Shown here: positions 44,448-55,664 of the stretch, piece by piece
How positions within the stretch are numbered: the first letter of the stretch is position 1
Layout: each line of letters opens with the position of its first letter
Assembly: GCA_022496185.1 (NCBI GenBank)
Contig: WTXG01000011.1
Coordinates: forward strand, 124,001-188,000
Direction: 5' to 3'
Source of the DNA: Multifurca ochricompacta
Taxonomy: Eukaryota; Basidiomycota; Agaricomycetes; Russulales; Russulaceae
DNA: 64,000 nucleotides
Program-made: the position numbers and the translations under genes
Notes under the pieces: model-generated
Databases searched by the model: none
What the model saw: the letters and a program-made list of their open reading frames with translations, nothing else
What the model was told of the DNA's origin: nothing

Positions 44448-46028
44448 TTTGAGATTAGATGGGTGTAGATGAGGTGCTGTATCTTTTCAATCTCAATCAC
44501 TCGCGCTTTGCTTTTGCTTTTGCTGCCCTTTATGCGGATCTCCGGCCCGTTCTCCGCCAACAGCGTATTAAAAGGCTCGTGTAGGCTTAGGCTACAACTT
44601 TCTCTCTTTTTCACGTCACGTCATGGACAAATGTCCGTCTGTATGGGAGAATTTCATCTCTACCTATTCGCGTTCTGAAACCGGTTTCACAGCTTCGTGA
44701 ATTGAGGGGTGGCAATCGTGCGACTGTGTATAACCCATCCTATTCATTGACATGAGCCAAACTGTCGCAGGCGACGCTTTGACTTGAATTAAAATTACCA
44801 TGGACGCCCGTGAAGGACATCAATGACACCGTATTTCCGGTCCAAGTCCGCCCCGACTCGGCTCGGTTCTTTGGGGGGTCACGATGAAGCACAAATTGGA
44901 AGGAAAACCATAAACTCATGTGTTGCCTGTCTGTTGCTTGACCGTCTAAGCTCTAAGCCCAGCCTGGGATCTGAGGGTCCGATCCGATTAGCCCTGAACA
45001 GCTTTGATCTCACTCACCTGACCACTCCTGCTACTGTAGCCATGTCCCGTAGCATAGCGTGTGCATTGGGCATTTTGTTTTGGACATTGCCATCTATTCG
45101 ACCTTCGTTCCGACCGCGCTTGTTGCCTTCCTGTTTCATACTTAATGACGGAATTAACGCGGATGACTTGGACTTGATGCTTGTTGCTGTAGCAGTGATC
45201 ATTCTAATGACGGGTTTCAATTTTCAATTTATTGCGCTGTGGTAGACTTCACGGCTTCTCCTTTTTCACCTCTCGGATCTTTAACCGAGATCTTAAACAT
45301 TTTCTTCTTGATGATACCTACCCGCATACCTGAGTATGTTCATTTTGGGGTTATTTCATCCGTGGCTGCCATCTCGTTCACCTTTCCTAACCTCGGTATA
45401 CAGATTCCGAACCGAACGAGGAAGGATCCCAGCGGGAAATCAGGACACCCCAAGTCGTGCCCACTAGTACGTTGCATGAATTGTGGTACCCGGACCCCTG
45501 TTGAGACCTTGACAGGCTGACATCCCTGTCCGTGTTGTCATCTCCGCGTCCACGTATCCCCCGTCGTTCAATGTGTGCTTTACCGTGCATATGCAATCAC
45601 AAGGATAGAATTGTCACCCAGCCGGGTTCAATGTATCGGACATTTACGTGCCATCTAACGGCCTCCGCCTCACTCTTTATCAACTACACATCATTTAAAA
45701 TTTATATTCTTTCAGGAACGATCCATCTCGAATTGCCCTGGGTTTCCCGTCTCATTCGTCTTAGTCAATTTCCCCTTGATCTTATATCTTAACCACCCCC
45801 CCCTCACTTCCCCCTTTCCTTGCAGGTTCCAAAAGGATTTGCGGATCTTCCCGCGGTGTGACATTAGCCACGTATTTATTTTTCACTGCATCTTACAAGA
45901 CATCCAGTGCTAGTAACGTTTTGGTAGTTATCTGCTTTGCCACTTAATATGTTCCTTGATACGTTTTTGCACGAGTGAAGTTACCATGCTCAAATTCCCA
46001 GTAAATTTCCTGATTATTTACATCTTGG
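44448..46028. other. Region with unresolved coding-like fragments
   Basis: 1.6 kb between CCT8 and the carrier. On the plus strand there are scattered protein-like stretches that do not chain: MSRSIACALGILFWTLP (45042), FFTSRIFNRDLKHFLLDDTY (about 45258-45320), IPVRVVISASTYPPSFNVCF (about 45522-45580) and AGFNVSDIYVPSNGLRLTLY (about 45625-45690). They could be exons of a secreted protein on the plus strand or an eroded gene; I cannot name a family. Confidence 0.3.
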
Positions 46029-47795
46029 TCAGTCTTCGCGATGCTTCCTTGAGGCTGGGCGCGGCTTCAGCGCAGCATCTAAGGGACGTGTGACAACTTG
46101 TGGAAGGGGCGACCATAAGATGCAAGAAAAATAGATGACAAGCGATACAATGGCGACACCCGTTGTAACCCACAGGGACAAAGGATAACCGTACCTTTGT
46201 TGATGGATCACTCAATATTTAACAGAATCATACACCAGTGAATTCACGCAGATATTCTGGGAAGATCGCCCTTAACGGAATTTTTTGTATCCTGACGACG
46301 CCTGAGACTCACCTCTGGTTATCTCAAATGCGGCAAAAGTACTCCCAGCGGCCGGGATACTGCGGATGGATTAGAAGCGAGGTTATTTGTACTGTCTTTG
46401 TATAGGTCACCTTCGGATGACTACGTATTTATCGGTTATGAGGCCAAGCGCAAAGGGATACGATGGACTTACGGCAGGGTGTCAGGCCACGGAACAAACC
46501 GCCTCTTAAAAAAAAAAAAAGAAAATACGAGGTGAGGCACGACATGATAAGGCAAGGTGTGAATACTTACACTCCGGACTCAGCGACAATGGCTTTCAAT
46601 CCTTAAAAATGTACTGCGTAGGTGTGCCTTTCGGAGGGGTAGTGCGAAGTTGTACACGCGACTTGACGACATCTTCAAGAACAAGAAAGTAAACTTTTAA
46701 CGGAGATATGAAACGTGACTCAGTTACCTAGAGGATAGGAAAAAGCCAATACGCAATCTGGCGAAATATCAGACATGACTCGGGTGGTACAGAGAGATAC
46801 CAGACGTACACCCCCAGTAGAACCGCTAGCAAGCAATGCCCATACTGGTAAGTCAGGGCCGTATGTACTCACGAATTTTCGCTTCGAGTATTCAAACGCT
46901 GTGCGAGTCTTGAGGTCCGACGTTAAAGAGTGTACTATGCAAGTGCGTACCTGTATAGAACCTGCAACGTAGACACGTTCAGACCATAAGTTCGTTCGGT
47001 CATCACACGTGCACCTCACCCTGCATAAGCTGGGATCTCTCTCGCCACGGTGACCTTGAGCAAGTTAAACATTGATTCAAAGATTCATACCAAACTCGGA
47101 AAAAAACAAAACAAAGTAGAACGTGAATGACGTACCCAATATCCGCGCATGACGCCCTTCCGAAACCCCCACTCTGCCCACATCTCTCTTGCCACGACGC
47201 GTAGCCGCTTGTCCGAAGGGGTTCCGTATTGGCCCTGCATCCGCACTTTAAACATTTCCACCGGGCTGGCAAGGATAGCATTTGCAGCCCCCGCCATGGC
47301 ACCTGCCGCCGCAGTCTCCTTCAATGAGAGCTGTCCAAAAGGCGAAATGATACGCTTCGAGATGCCATATGCGGCAAAGAGCAGCGAATTGACACCGGCG
47401 ATCCCTATGAGGGGGCTGGCCATCCCTTACAGGTGATAGTTAGGAAATGCAGGAGAGGGGGAGGGGGGGGGGGCATGAGGAGGAACCTTTATAGAGTGCG
47501 AGGACGCCCTCTTTTCGCACCGTCTGAGCCAAAATGTCCATGGGCCCTTTCTATGAGAGGATCAGAGAACTAGCCGAGAATCAAGGTGAACGCTGCACTG
47601 ACAACATGCCCTCTGTCGTACAGAGCACGTACGGTGAGGTGATGAGCCCGACGCATAAAAAAGATGAACCAAACTGGGAGCAATTTGTGCGCGCGTTTTG
47701 ACAGTGTCTAGCGGTTGCCCAACCAGGACTTGTGCTGCGCCACCGAAACTGCCTGCGATGAGCTCATTGACGGTCTCTGACGTCTTCTGAGGCAT
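46029..47795 (-). CDS. Mitochondrial carrier (SLC25 family)
   Basis: Inner-membrane solute transporter. Start MPQKTSETVNELIAGSFGG (47795). The three carrier signatures are present: QPLDTVKTRAQIAPK, ASPVEMFKVRMQGQYG and YPLDVVKSRVQLR, with helices between them (GMASPLIGIAGVNSLLFAAY, ETAAAGAMAGAANAILA, GYWVTVAREIPAYAGFYTAF, ASGSTGGIAYWLFS) and IPAAGSTFAAFEITR near the end. The signature pattern is of the carnitine/ornithine-type subgroup, but the substrate cannot be assigned. One-base losses fall at 46740-46744 (LFSYPL) and 46601-46602 (IFKGLKAI). The last exon joins in phase and adds about 55 residues (VIHQQRYGYPLSLWV...), including one more hydrophobic helix TGVAIVSLVIYFSCILW, to stop 46029; carriers normally end soon after EITR. 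Confidence 0.88.
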
Positions 47796-48263
47796 AATAA
47801 GTTTGATGATTGTGGTGGAAGTTAGCAAAGAAGAAAGGGGTCCAACACGGTCTGCTTCGCGCGTCGAGCGATACAATCTCAACCAAATTACATCCGTTCG
47901 TCTGATGATGAAGAGACAGCTCAAATATATTGATAATTGTAATGGACCGGAGGGTCGCCTGCGACAGGCAGATGATGCCAGATTGCCTACTACAGACAGA
48001 CAAGTAGGAAGTAACAGGATGGGTGACGATACTAAGTCCAATGCCATGTGTGTGAGGGGAGGGGAAACCTTGAAATCTAATAAAAGAATTGCGAAGAGTC
48101 CAAAAATTGCAGTAAAGGTACAGCATGCTGTGCAAAACGGCAAGAAAAGTGTTGAGTTGTAAAGTAGACAAATTGAAATACTTGAGTGGAGAGTTGGAGC
48201 GATAAGAAGCGTTTTAAAATGCTGAGCGTCGATAGCGCAGGTCATGACGGAGGGCAGAGGCAT

Positions 48264-51200
48264 TCAAATAGCCAGTGCGGTGTGAGAGGACTCTGCTTCC
48301 GCCTCTTCTTCCTCCTCGAGGATCGGTTCGTCAAAGTCATCATCATCGTATTCTTGATCCGCTTCCCCATCCGCGTCCGCCTCGTCGAAAATAGTGTGGA
48401 ACTGCAAGCAAAAAGGTCACACCAGACAATTACAATTTCGTCGGAGGATGGCCGAATGATGCTCACGTGGGTGACGAGGGCCTTGACCAGTCTGTTGGTA
48501 TGTTGCATGTTTGACATGATCATTAGGAAATCGTTGTGGGGTGCTCGAGCAGGTTCGGACTGAAGACGATGGCAGCGCGTCTGTTGTCATTTGATTGTGC
48601 TCTTCGTAGTCAGTGACCCTACCAATTTATGCCGTTTAGAAGGTCGTGACAACGAAGCGAAAGAACGGTCGCTTACTTGTCGAGGTGTTCAACGACCCGC
48701 TTAAGAAGATCGAAGTTGTGTCGGGGTAGTGCTTGTATTACTGTCCGGATCCGTTCGATCCTAGTGTTGAAGTCTTCGATCTCTGTGGTAGATGTCAGTA
48801 AGCTGCAAAGTGGCATGTGCGAGCTTCAGGAATGCCATACGCATTGCTTTGATGATATCATGGTATGAATATGATGGGAATGCAGGTTCTGGCAGAATAC
48901 GGAACCATGTCTTGATGAGGTCCAAACCGCTAGATGTCAGTTGAAGCTGTGATAGGCCACAATCCTATAGGTATTAATTAGAAAAAGATTAAAAGAGGGA
49001 GAGAGAGACCGTGACGTCAACAAAAAGTGATTATATACCTCGATTTAAAGCATCTTTGAGAGCAGCGACTTCAGAGGTTGCCCGCGATGCGATCTAAAGA
49101 TCATGAGCGCGTCGAGATAACGAGAACGAGATTTTGAGCATAAATTACTCACAAATCCCAACTTCAGTCAAGCCTCTTGCTTCCACCTCCAGTAAACACT
49201 TCTCCAAGAAAGATGGGATAGCACCCGGTGGGACCGCGGAGGCTCCTGCTTCACGCTGGAGCAAAAAATCGAGGTCGACGCCGAAAACTGCGTGCGGCTG
49301 TAAGTAAAACCAACGAAGAATAAAAACGGTGATGACTTGCCAGCTGTCGGATCTCGCGATGCAGTCATTGGACGATCATGTATATGATCCGATAATTGGG
49401 GCTTTGGCGAGTTCCCGATGTAAGTCAGCCGTCTCTTTGCGGCCGTTTTTGAGACGTGATCGATCGTACGAATCCATTTCGTCATCTCTGCTTTTGTGGC
49501 CGTCTGAAGCAGATAATGCCCACCATCCTCAGTATCAAGCTGGAACGTGTAAGAGCGCTCATAATTCATGGTGTGGGACATCCGGGCATCAACAACGCTG
49601 AGGACCAACGTTGGCTTGCCCGTAGGCGTAAAGTCCAACTCCGCAGCAGTACGCCTGGTTGAGTTGACATCGACATGGTCCAGAGAAAACGCGTTTGATA
49701 TCGGGCGCATCAAATGCTGGAAAAACGTTGCCGATCCACTTTTTTTATTCGGTGTTGCCTCTGAGCGGGAGTATATTGGCGACGGGGATTCATCGCTTTG
49801 GAGAGATATTCCTCCCGCTTGTCAATACGATGTTGCTCTTGCTTTCGCTCCTTCTCAAGACGCTCACGTAGATTACGATCGCGTTTATTCTTCTCGAGTT
49901 GAATCACAACGAGTTTCTGGAATGGGCGTTGACTCCGTTTCGGCTGAGATCCCGTATGCATATACGCAGCTTCCCAATGGACATCCTCCCGAATAGCACG
50001 CAGGTCGAACTGAATTTTGCTTACTTCCCTTTCGATAGCATTCAAGCGTTCAAGATCCCTCGCGTCGGACTCGCGTCGGCGCAGGTTCCGTGGTGAGGGC
50101 AATGAATCGAGGACCAAATTACGCAGCTGTCTGCACCACCGGTTAGTCCGATCGGGGACGCACTTGACACGATTCACTCACCTGCGCTTATGAAAATTGA
50201 CGAGGCCGCTCATATCCGTCAGAGATGGAAGTACATCCGGGAGGCTGAGTATTTCGAGCATGCGCTCCAGCGTCCATCCCATATCAGTGATGAGATTTGG
50301 CAAGTTGCGAGAAGGTCGATAGCCTGGCCAGGCCAACATCCCAACCAAACTGTCCGAGCCAGTCCGACGCGCACTAGACACGTTGTTCCATGCTCGGCTG
50401 TAGATACGACTTTCTGGACTCAGAATGGCAGAAGTCAAGATGAACTCGACGAACGTCCTGATGCAGCGTCGTTCGGGAGAGGGATGTTGCGAGTGGTCAA
50501 AGTCGCTTCGGTCTCGGCACACCTCCACGGCCTGCAGCAGGAGTTCCATTCTCACTTGCCGGGCTTGAAACCCGATGCGCGGGGCTACGATCTTGGATAC
50601 GAGCCACTTGCGCAAAACGTGATGCGCGCGCAGGCAGCTTCGCAGGCCTGGAGGAAAGAGGCGATACAACGGTTCCTGGATAGCTCAGAGATCAAAGGAG
50701 TTTGCGCCACTTCCACCAGATGAGAATATATGTTTTGGATCTCTACATCTTCACTGGCTGAGCTCACATCCCGTGGCGGGAACCAACCGATTCGATCGGC
50801 GCTCTGGATTTCCAAGAGGTCTGCAGTAGTGAAAAGATCCTACGGAGGGTCAGGCCGTTTGAAGCTGCTGAACGAGGGACTTACTTCTTCCGTAACGTTT
50901 CGAAACGCAGCTGTAGCCATGGCATTCAATTCGCCAACCAATTCCTCCGGTGTCATCTTGTCGAGATCAGGCAAGTCGACAACGTTTAGTGCCCCAGATG
51001 GGGTTTCCCGGAACTCTCGTCCTGGGGTCTTGGAGACACTCGGCCGCAATGTCTGAGATGTAAATAAGGTGGAAAAGGCATGTATGCGACCTTTCAGGCT
51101 CGCCCATGTCTCCATAACTTCTGGGTCGCTCTGGTGTTGCGACTCGGGCATTGCGTGGTCCGAGGGGCTCTCCAGGAAAGACTTGATCGCAAGATAAAGA

Positions 51201-54200
51201 GCACCATCATCGAGGACGTCTTGAGAACCGCCGCCACTACTCAACCATTCACTTAAAACCTCAGCGATCTCGCCTCGAACACGAGCAACATGAGCCAGAT
51301 TTGCTGGAGATGATACGTTGGCGTTCGAGGCGCTGACATAGCGCTTTCGTAGAAGCTAGGAAGAGATTTTCATTCAGAGCGGAGCGTTGGGGAACCAGAT
51401 CCACTGCGTACCTCGAAAAAGACCAGGGGGGTCACGAAGCTCCGGAAGACATTCCACCAGATCAACGAGAAGTCCCCGCGATCAAGCTTGACATCGCGCG
51501 TCCTGCCGTCTTTGAGCGGCATCTCCCCGTTGTCGTCTGAAATGGAAACCGAAATGCCTGGCAGCCCATGGGCTAGAACGTCCACCAGCGTTCAAGCGTA
51601 CCGGCCTGGACTACAACCCGTACTGAACGTCCGTTGGGTGCTCAGGTATCGCTAGGCTTGTCCGCGCAGAATGGAGGGAAGCGAGTTACGGCGGGCAAGG
51701 CTTGCCTTGCGGTCTAGCCCATGCGACGAACCTGGCCTGACACGGATGGATGGGACTCGCGACATCGTCTTTTCCCCAGTCCCTCCCAGGCTCGCCTCAG
51801 TTATACTGCTCGGCGGCCTAGAACGAGCGTACGACGACGGCCGAGATGAGGCAACATCTTTTCCTGGACTGACAAGTAGCACGAGCTCTCCGTCGAACAC
51901 CGGAATAACCGTCCCCCCAAAGTCACGGCCAGGTCCCGAGTCTGACACGCCGAAGCTTCGTCTTCGAGAATTTTCCCTACGGAAATTGACCTCGCCATTT
52001 CGAATGGTTCGCACATCCTCCACGTTGAGCAACCTCGGTCCGCCGCTCTCTTGACGGCCCCGGAGCAGTTGTGCACGATCGATGAAGCTGACATAGGGCA
52101 GATGCTCCGGGAAGAGTAAGGGGACTAAGCTCGCACTTGCGAAGGCTTGAGAAGTGTTAGAGGACCTCGTCCAAAAATGAGGTTCGTAGAGGCCTCTACG
52201 ACGGGGTTCTGCTGCCAAAGACATTGTCATGAACTGGTCGATACTGCAATTTTTTAAAAAGTGAGCGACTAGCGGTAACCTGAAGGTGAAAGTTTACATG
52301 CCGAATAAACTTCCTGGTCAGGCCGACGCTAGTACCACCTTCAGATAAGGAAAGCACGTGCCAAGTATCCAGCAACATCTGCGCGGCCCTCTCCGTCCTT
52401 CATCCCCCACATTCAACAACCTCCTAGGGCACAACGAGAACGCGGTGCGGAACTCCTCAAAGTCGCCCTTGCAGCCTTCAGCAGCTCCACAACACATGAA
52501 TCACTTTCTTCGGCCTTAGCCCTGTCGATGGACGCGCGAATCCTTTCACACGCATCGCCGCCCCAGAAGGTCAGTTTATTCTCGACAGCGTCTCGGCCAG
52601 AATTTGCGACCCAGCCGTCAACTGTTGCACGGATGCCCGGATCAACGCGGCGCCACATTTTGTCAAGCCGCGCGACAGGACGGGAGCACAGGCATTGAAG
52701 ATAGCCCGCCACGAGCATTCGTCACCTGTCACGCGGCACAGCTCGCCGATGCGAATCCAAGTGGACACCACCTCTGATCGCGTGTATGTGCGCGAAGTGC
52801 GCGAGACTGGGTCACCGGGTAAGACAGAGGTGCGCGCACCGGCGGGCGAGTCAAGCATGAGAACATGGAGGAGAACAAGCCGGGTGAGCCAGTGCAGATG
52901 CGCCTCGCTTCCGAGAAAATGGCCGATTCGGGAGCGTGGTTCGGTATCAGAGCCTTGCGATGGAGATACCTGGCGCTCGACCGGTGAGGGTGTGGACGTC
53001 AAGCAGTCACCGGCGGTGAGATTCTCCGGTAGGTCCTCGACCAGGCGGCGGTTGAAGACGAACAAGCTTTGGGCGATGTCCTGAATCTTGAAACGAAAGA
53101 GGACATCCCTTGTAAATCCATCGCGATCCAGCAGCGCTAACGATATGTCCTGGCTGCTTCCCGACCCGGACAACCTGTGACTTATATCCAAGGACGACGG
53201 CTTTGACGGTGACGTTGTCACGCTTAACGCGGGGATTGAGCCCAACATCAACGCCTCATGAAGCGACATCGTTCCGGGATTATCAGGACGAGGTGAGAAA
53301 GTGCCAACATTGGGTGAGACTGAATTCGGATTTGGAGAGGAAGATTGCGGATCAGGGGTTCGTGCGTACAACGCCTGCACCGATGCGGATACAGGCAATG
53401 ATGGGCCATCAGGTAGTTCATCATTCGTTTGGATGACGCTAGGAATGATTTCGCGCTGGAAGTCATTCCATGTGGTCTCATCCACTGGCTTGCCATGGAA
53501 TCGCAAGTACTCCCCCGCGAGCCAAGCTACACGCGCACGGTCCTCCTCTTTCGCGTCCGCATCTGCGCCGCTCACGAGGTACGTACAGCATCGTACAAAC
53601 TCGAATTCAAACTTGTCTGCGCGGAGAGCTAACGGCAACGAGAAGAGTACAGAAAGCGCGAAATCCTGCCATGGGCTTAGGCCTGGATTTTGAGTGGGTG
53701 ATTGCTGGGTGGCGTCATTATCGGCCGCTGTACTCTGAAGCGACGAAAATGTCGTGGCAAACACGGTTTCATGGACAAGCGCCTCGAGCGTACCCTTATC
53801 CACAGCGCCATCGGGGTCCAATATTAATTCTGGGTGCGTCCGTCGACCCCAAAACGTACGTTTACGCCTTACTGCTAGAGGTTTCGCGTCCAATCCTGTC
53901 TTGTCAGTCGCGGCTTCGTCACCCTGGCTTGTCTCGTCTTCCTCTTCGTCAGTGGGTACGATGCCGACAGGGAACAGGTCCTTGATTTCGGCGGCCCTGT
54001 CGTTTGGTGGCTTGTAAAATTGAAGTTTAGTTCCACGGAGGACGAGTTTGAAGGGTTTCCATCCTTTGGCAACCGCAGGGTGGCCATAGGTCGTTCCGCG
54101 CGCACTGGGTGCCGTAAAATCCGTCGCGCGGTTCACGAAACCTGAATGAAAGGTGATTTGAGAGACTCGCTTCTCGCTAGTCGAGTCGGGCGTATCAGTT

Positions 54201-55278
54201 TCGGATGGTTCGATAATCTTTGGTGGAGGGAGCAGAGGGGTATCACCCGTCAGTGCCGGAATATTATCGTACATGATTGGACTGGGCGCATAGATCTTAT
54301 TGCTGCCGCCCAAGGCAAATGGGGACGTACCGCGGCCCGCGGGGAGAACGGTTGGGGCCCTGTCTTGGGCGGGAGCAGCAGGGTCATAACCTCTCTCGGA
54401 AGCGTTTGAAGCCTTGCGCACGGGACTAGGTGGGCCAACCTTGGACGCAGACAACTTTGATGGGAGCTTGGGAGTGAAAGAGTGAGAGCGGACATGAAGC
54501 ATGGGTATACTGGCACCTGACGGCGGCGTTCCCAGAGAGGGGCTGAGAGATACCGGTGAAGAAGGGGCAGAGGAGAGATCGGCAGAGGAACTGGCAGCGG
54601 TGATAGTAGGAAATGGGTGTTGTTGATGGAGAGGATGTGACGCCGTTGGTGACTGACTGGGGCTGCCTGTACGATACTGTTGTATCTTATCTTGGAAGCC
54701 GTTGGACTGGGGAGTGGAAGGTGCCGAAGCGCTAAATTTGCCGAGTTCCTCAGCTGAGCGAGACCATGGCTTGTGTGAGAGGGTTCGCAAATCGCCAAGG
54801 TCGGCAGAACCTTTCTTTCCAGGCGATGGAGAAGAAGTAGCTGGACCATCCACAGCGGTTTGTACGCGAGCCAGGGAGAGGTCAAAAACGGACCTAGAGT
54901 AGAGAGGTAGAGGAAGTTATGAAGGATGAGTGACGGTTCACGCAAAATGGAAACTGACCTGCTGGCACTGTGATTAGGAGACTGGATGTAAGGCTCGCTC
55001 TGCATAGAGGGAAGGATAGGACGGAGGTCGGTAGGGTGAGATATTTTGGGTTTGCGAACGAATGAGCTGGTACTCGATCTGGGTTCAGAGGGGGTGGTAG
55101 AAGGCACCCGAGTGCCAGTCTGGTTTCTGGTAAACCATTTAGCTGGTTTGGAAAGTAATTGTGAAAATCCTGAAGGAGAGGATGCGCGGGGGAAAGCGGT
55201 GGTAGATGTTGAAGTGGTGGATGAAGGATCGTGCGGACTGAGAGAGTTGGGTTGTGAGGGATTACGACGTGAGCGCAT
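48264..55278 (-). CDS. BEM2: BEM2-type RhoGAP with RasGEF-like and PH domains
   Basis: Rho GTPase-activating protein of bud/cell polarity. Start MRSRRNPSQPNSLSP (55278); a long Ser/Pro-rich N-terminal region; GWKPFKLVLRGTKLQFYKPP (PH-like, about 54040); FRFKIQDIAQSLFVFNRRL; FNACSRPVARLDKMWRRVD; QMLLDTWHVLSLSEGGTSV; the RasGEF-like module (EPHFWTRSSNTSQAFASASL, LIWWNVFRSFVTPLVFFEV, LRAHHVLRKWLVSKIVAPRI, ILSLPDVLPSLTDMSGLVNF); a coiled basic linker (RDRNLRERLEKERKQEQHRI); a second PH (YTFQLDTEDGGHYLLQTATK); RhoGAP (FGVDLDFLLQREAG, IYRIAG with the arginine finger, LIKTWFRILPEPAFPSYSYH, NFDLLKRVVEHLDK, AIVFSPNLLRAP) and an acidic tail. The order matches yeast Bem2. One-base losses: 52691-52692, 52466-52468, 52396-52397; a further frame problem sits at the arginine-finger exon near 49072. 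One GC-AG intron begins at 49340. Confidence 0.9.
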
Positions 55279-55550
55279 CGCGGTAGAGATGGAGAAAGGG
55301 TAAGAAGAGAGAGAGAAAGAGAAAGAGAAAGAGAGAGAGAAGAGTGCACGTATGCGTGGTTGTGCGTGTGTGTGTGCGTATAGAGTTAAGTTATGTTTAT
55401 GCACGCTCCACGCAACGCACGGCGAAGGAAAGAGAGCGCCGAACCGAACCTAAACGCGTGATCGCGATCATTTAATAATAATAAATTACTATGATTTGCG
55501 CAAAAAGAAAAGAAAAGAAAAGAAGAAGGGATTTAAATATTGAATTGAAT

Positions 55551-55586
55551 TTGGAATTTGGAATTTGGAATTTGGAATTTGGAATC
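55551..55586. repeat. (GGAATTT)n tandem repeat
   Basis: Five heptamers in a row in the BEM2 5' flank. Confidence 0.9.
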
Positions 55587-55638
55587 ACTACGTGGATCGT
55601 CCATCCAACAGGTTTGGTTGCCATTGCCAGCTCGACCA

Positions 55639-55664
55639 ATAAATAAATAAATAAATAAATAAAA
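55639..55664. repeat. (AAAT)n microsatellite
   Basis: Six tandem AAAT units in the BEM2 5' flank. Confidence 0.9.

Noticed and set aside
52571..52690. C-terminal end of the 760-codon BEM2 ORF (GLTKCGAALIRASV...)
   Set aside because: After FNAC the homologous reading continues in another frame (SRPVARLDKMWRRVD), so this end is a frame-slip artefact.
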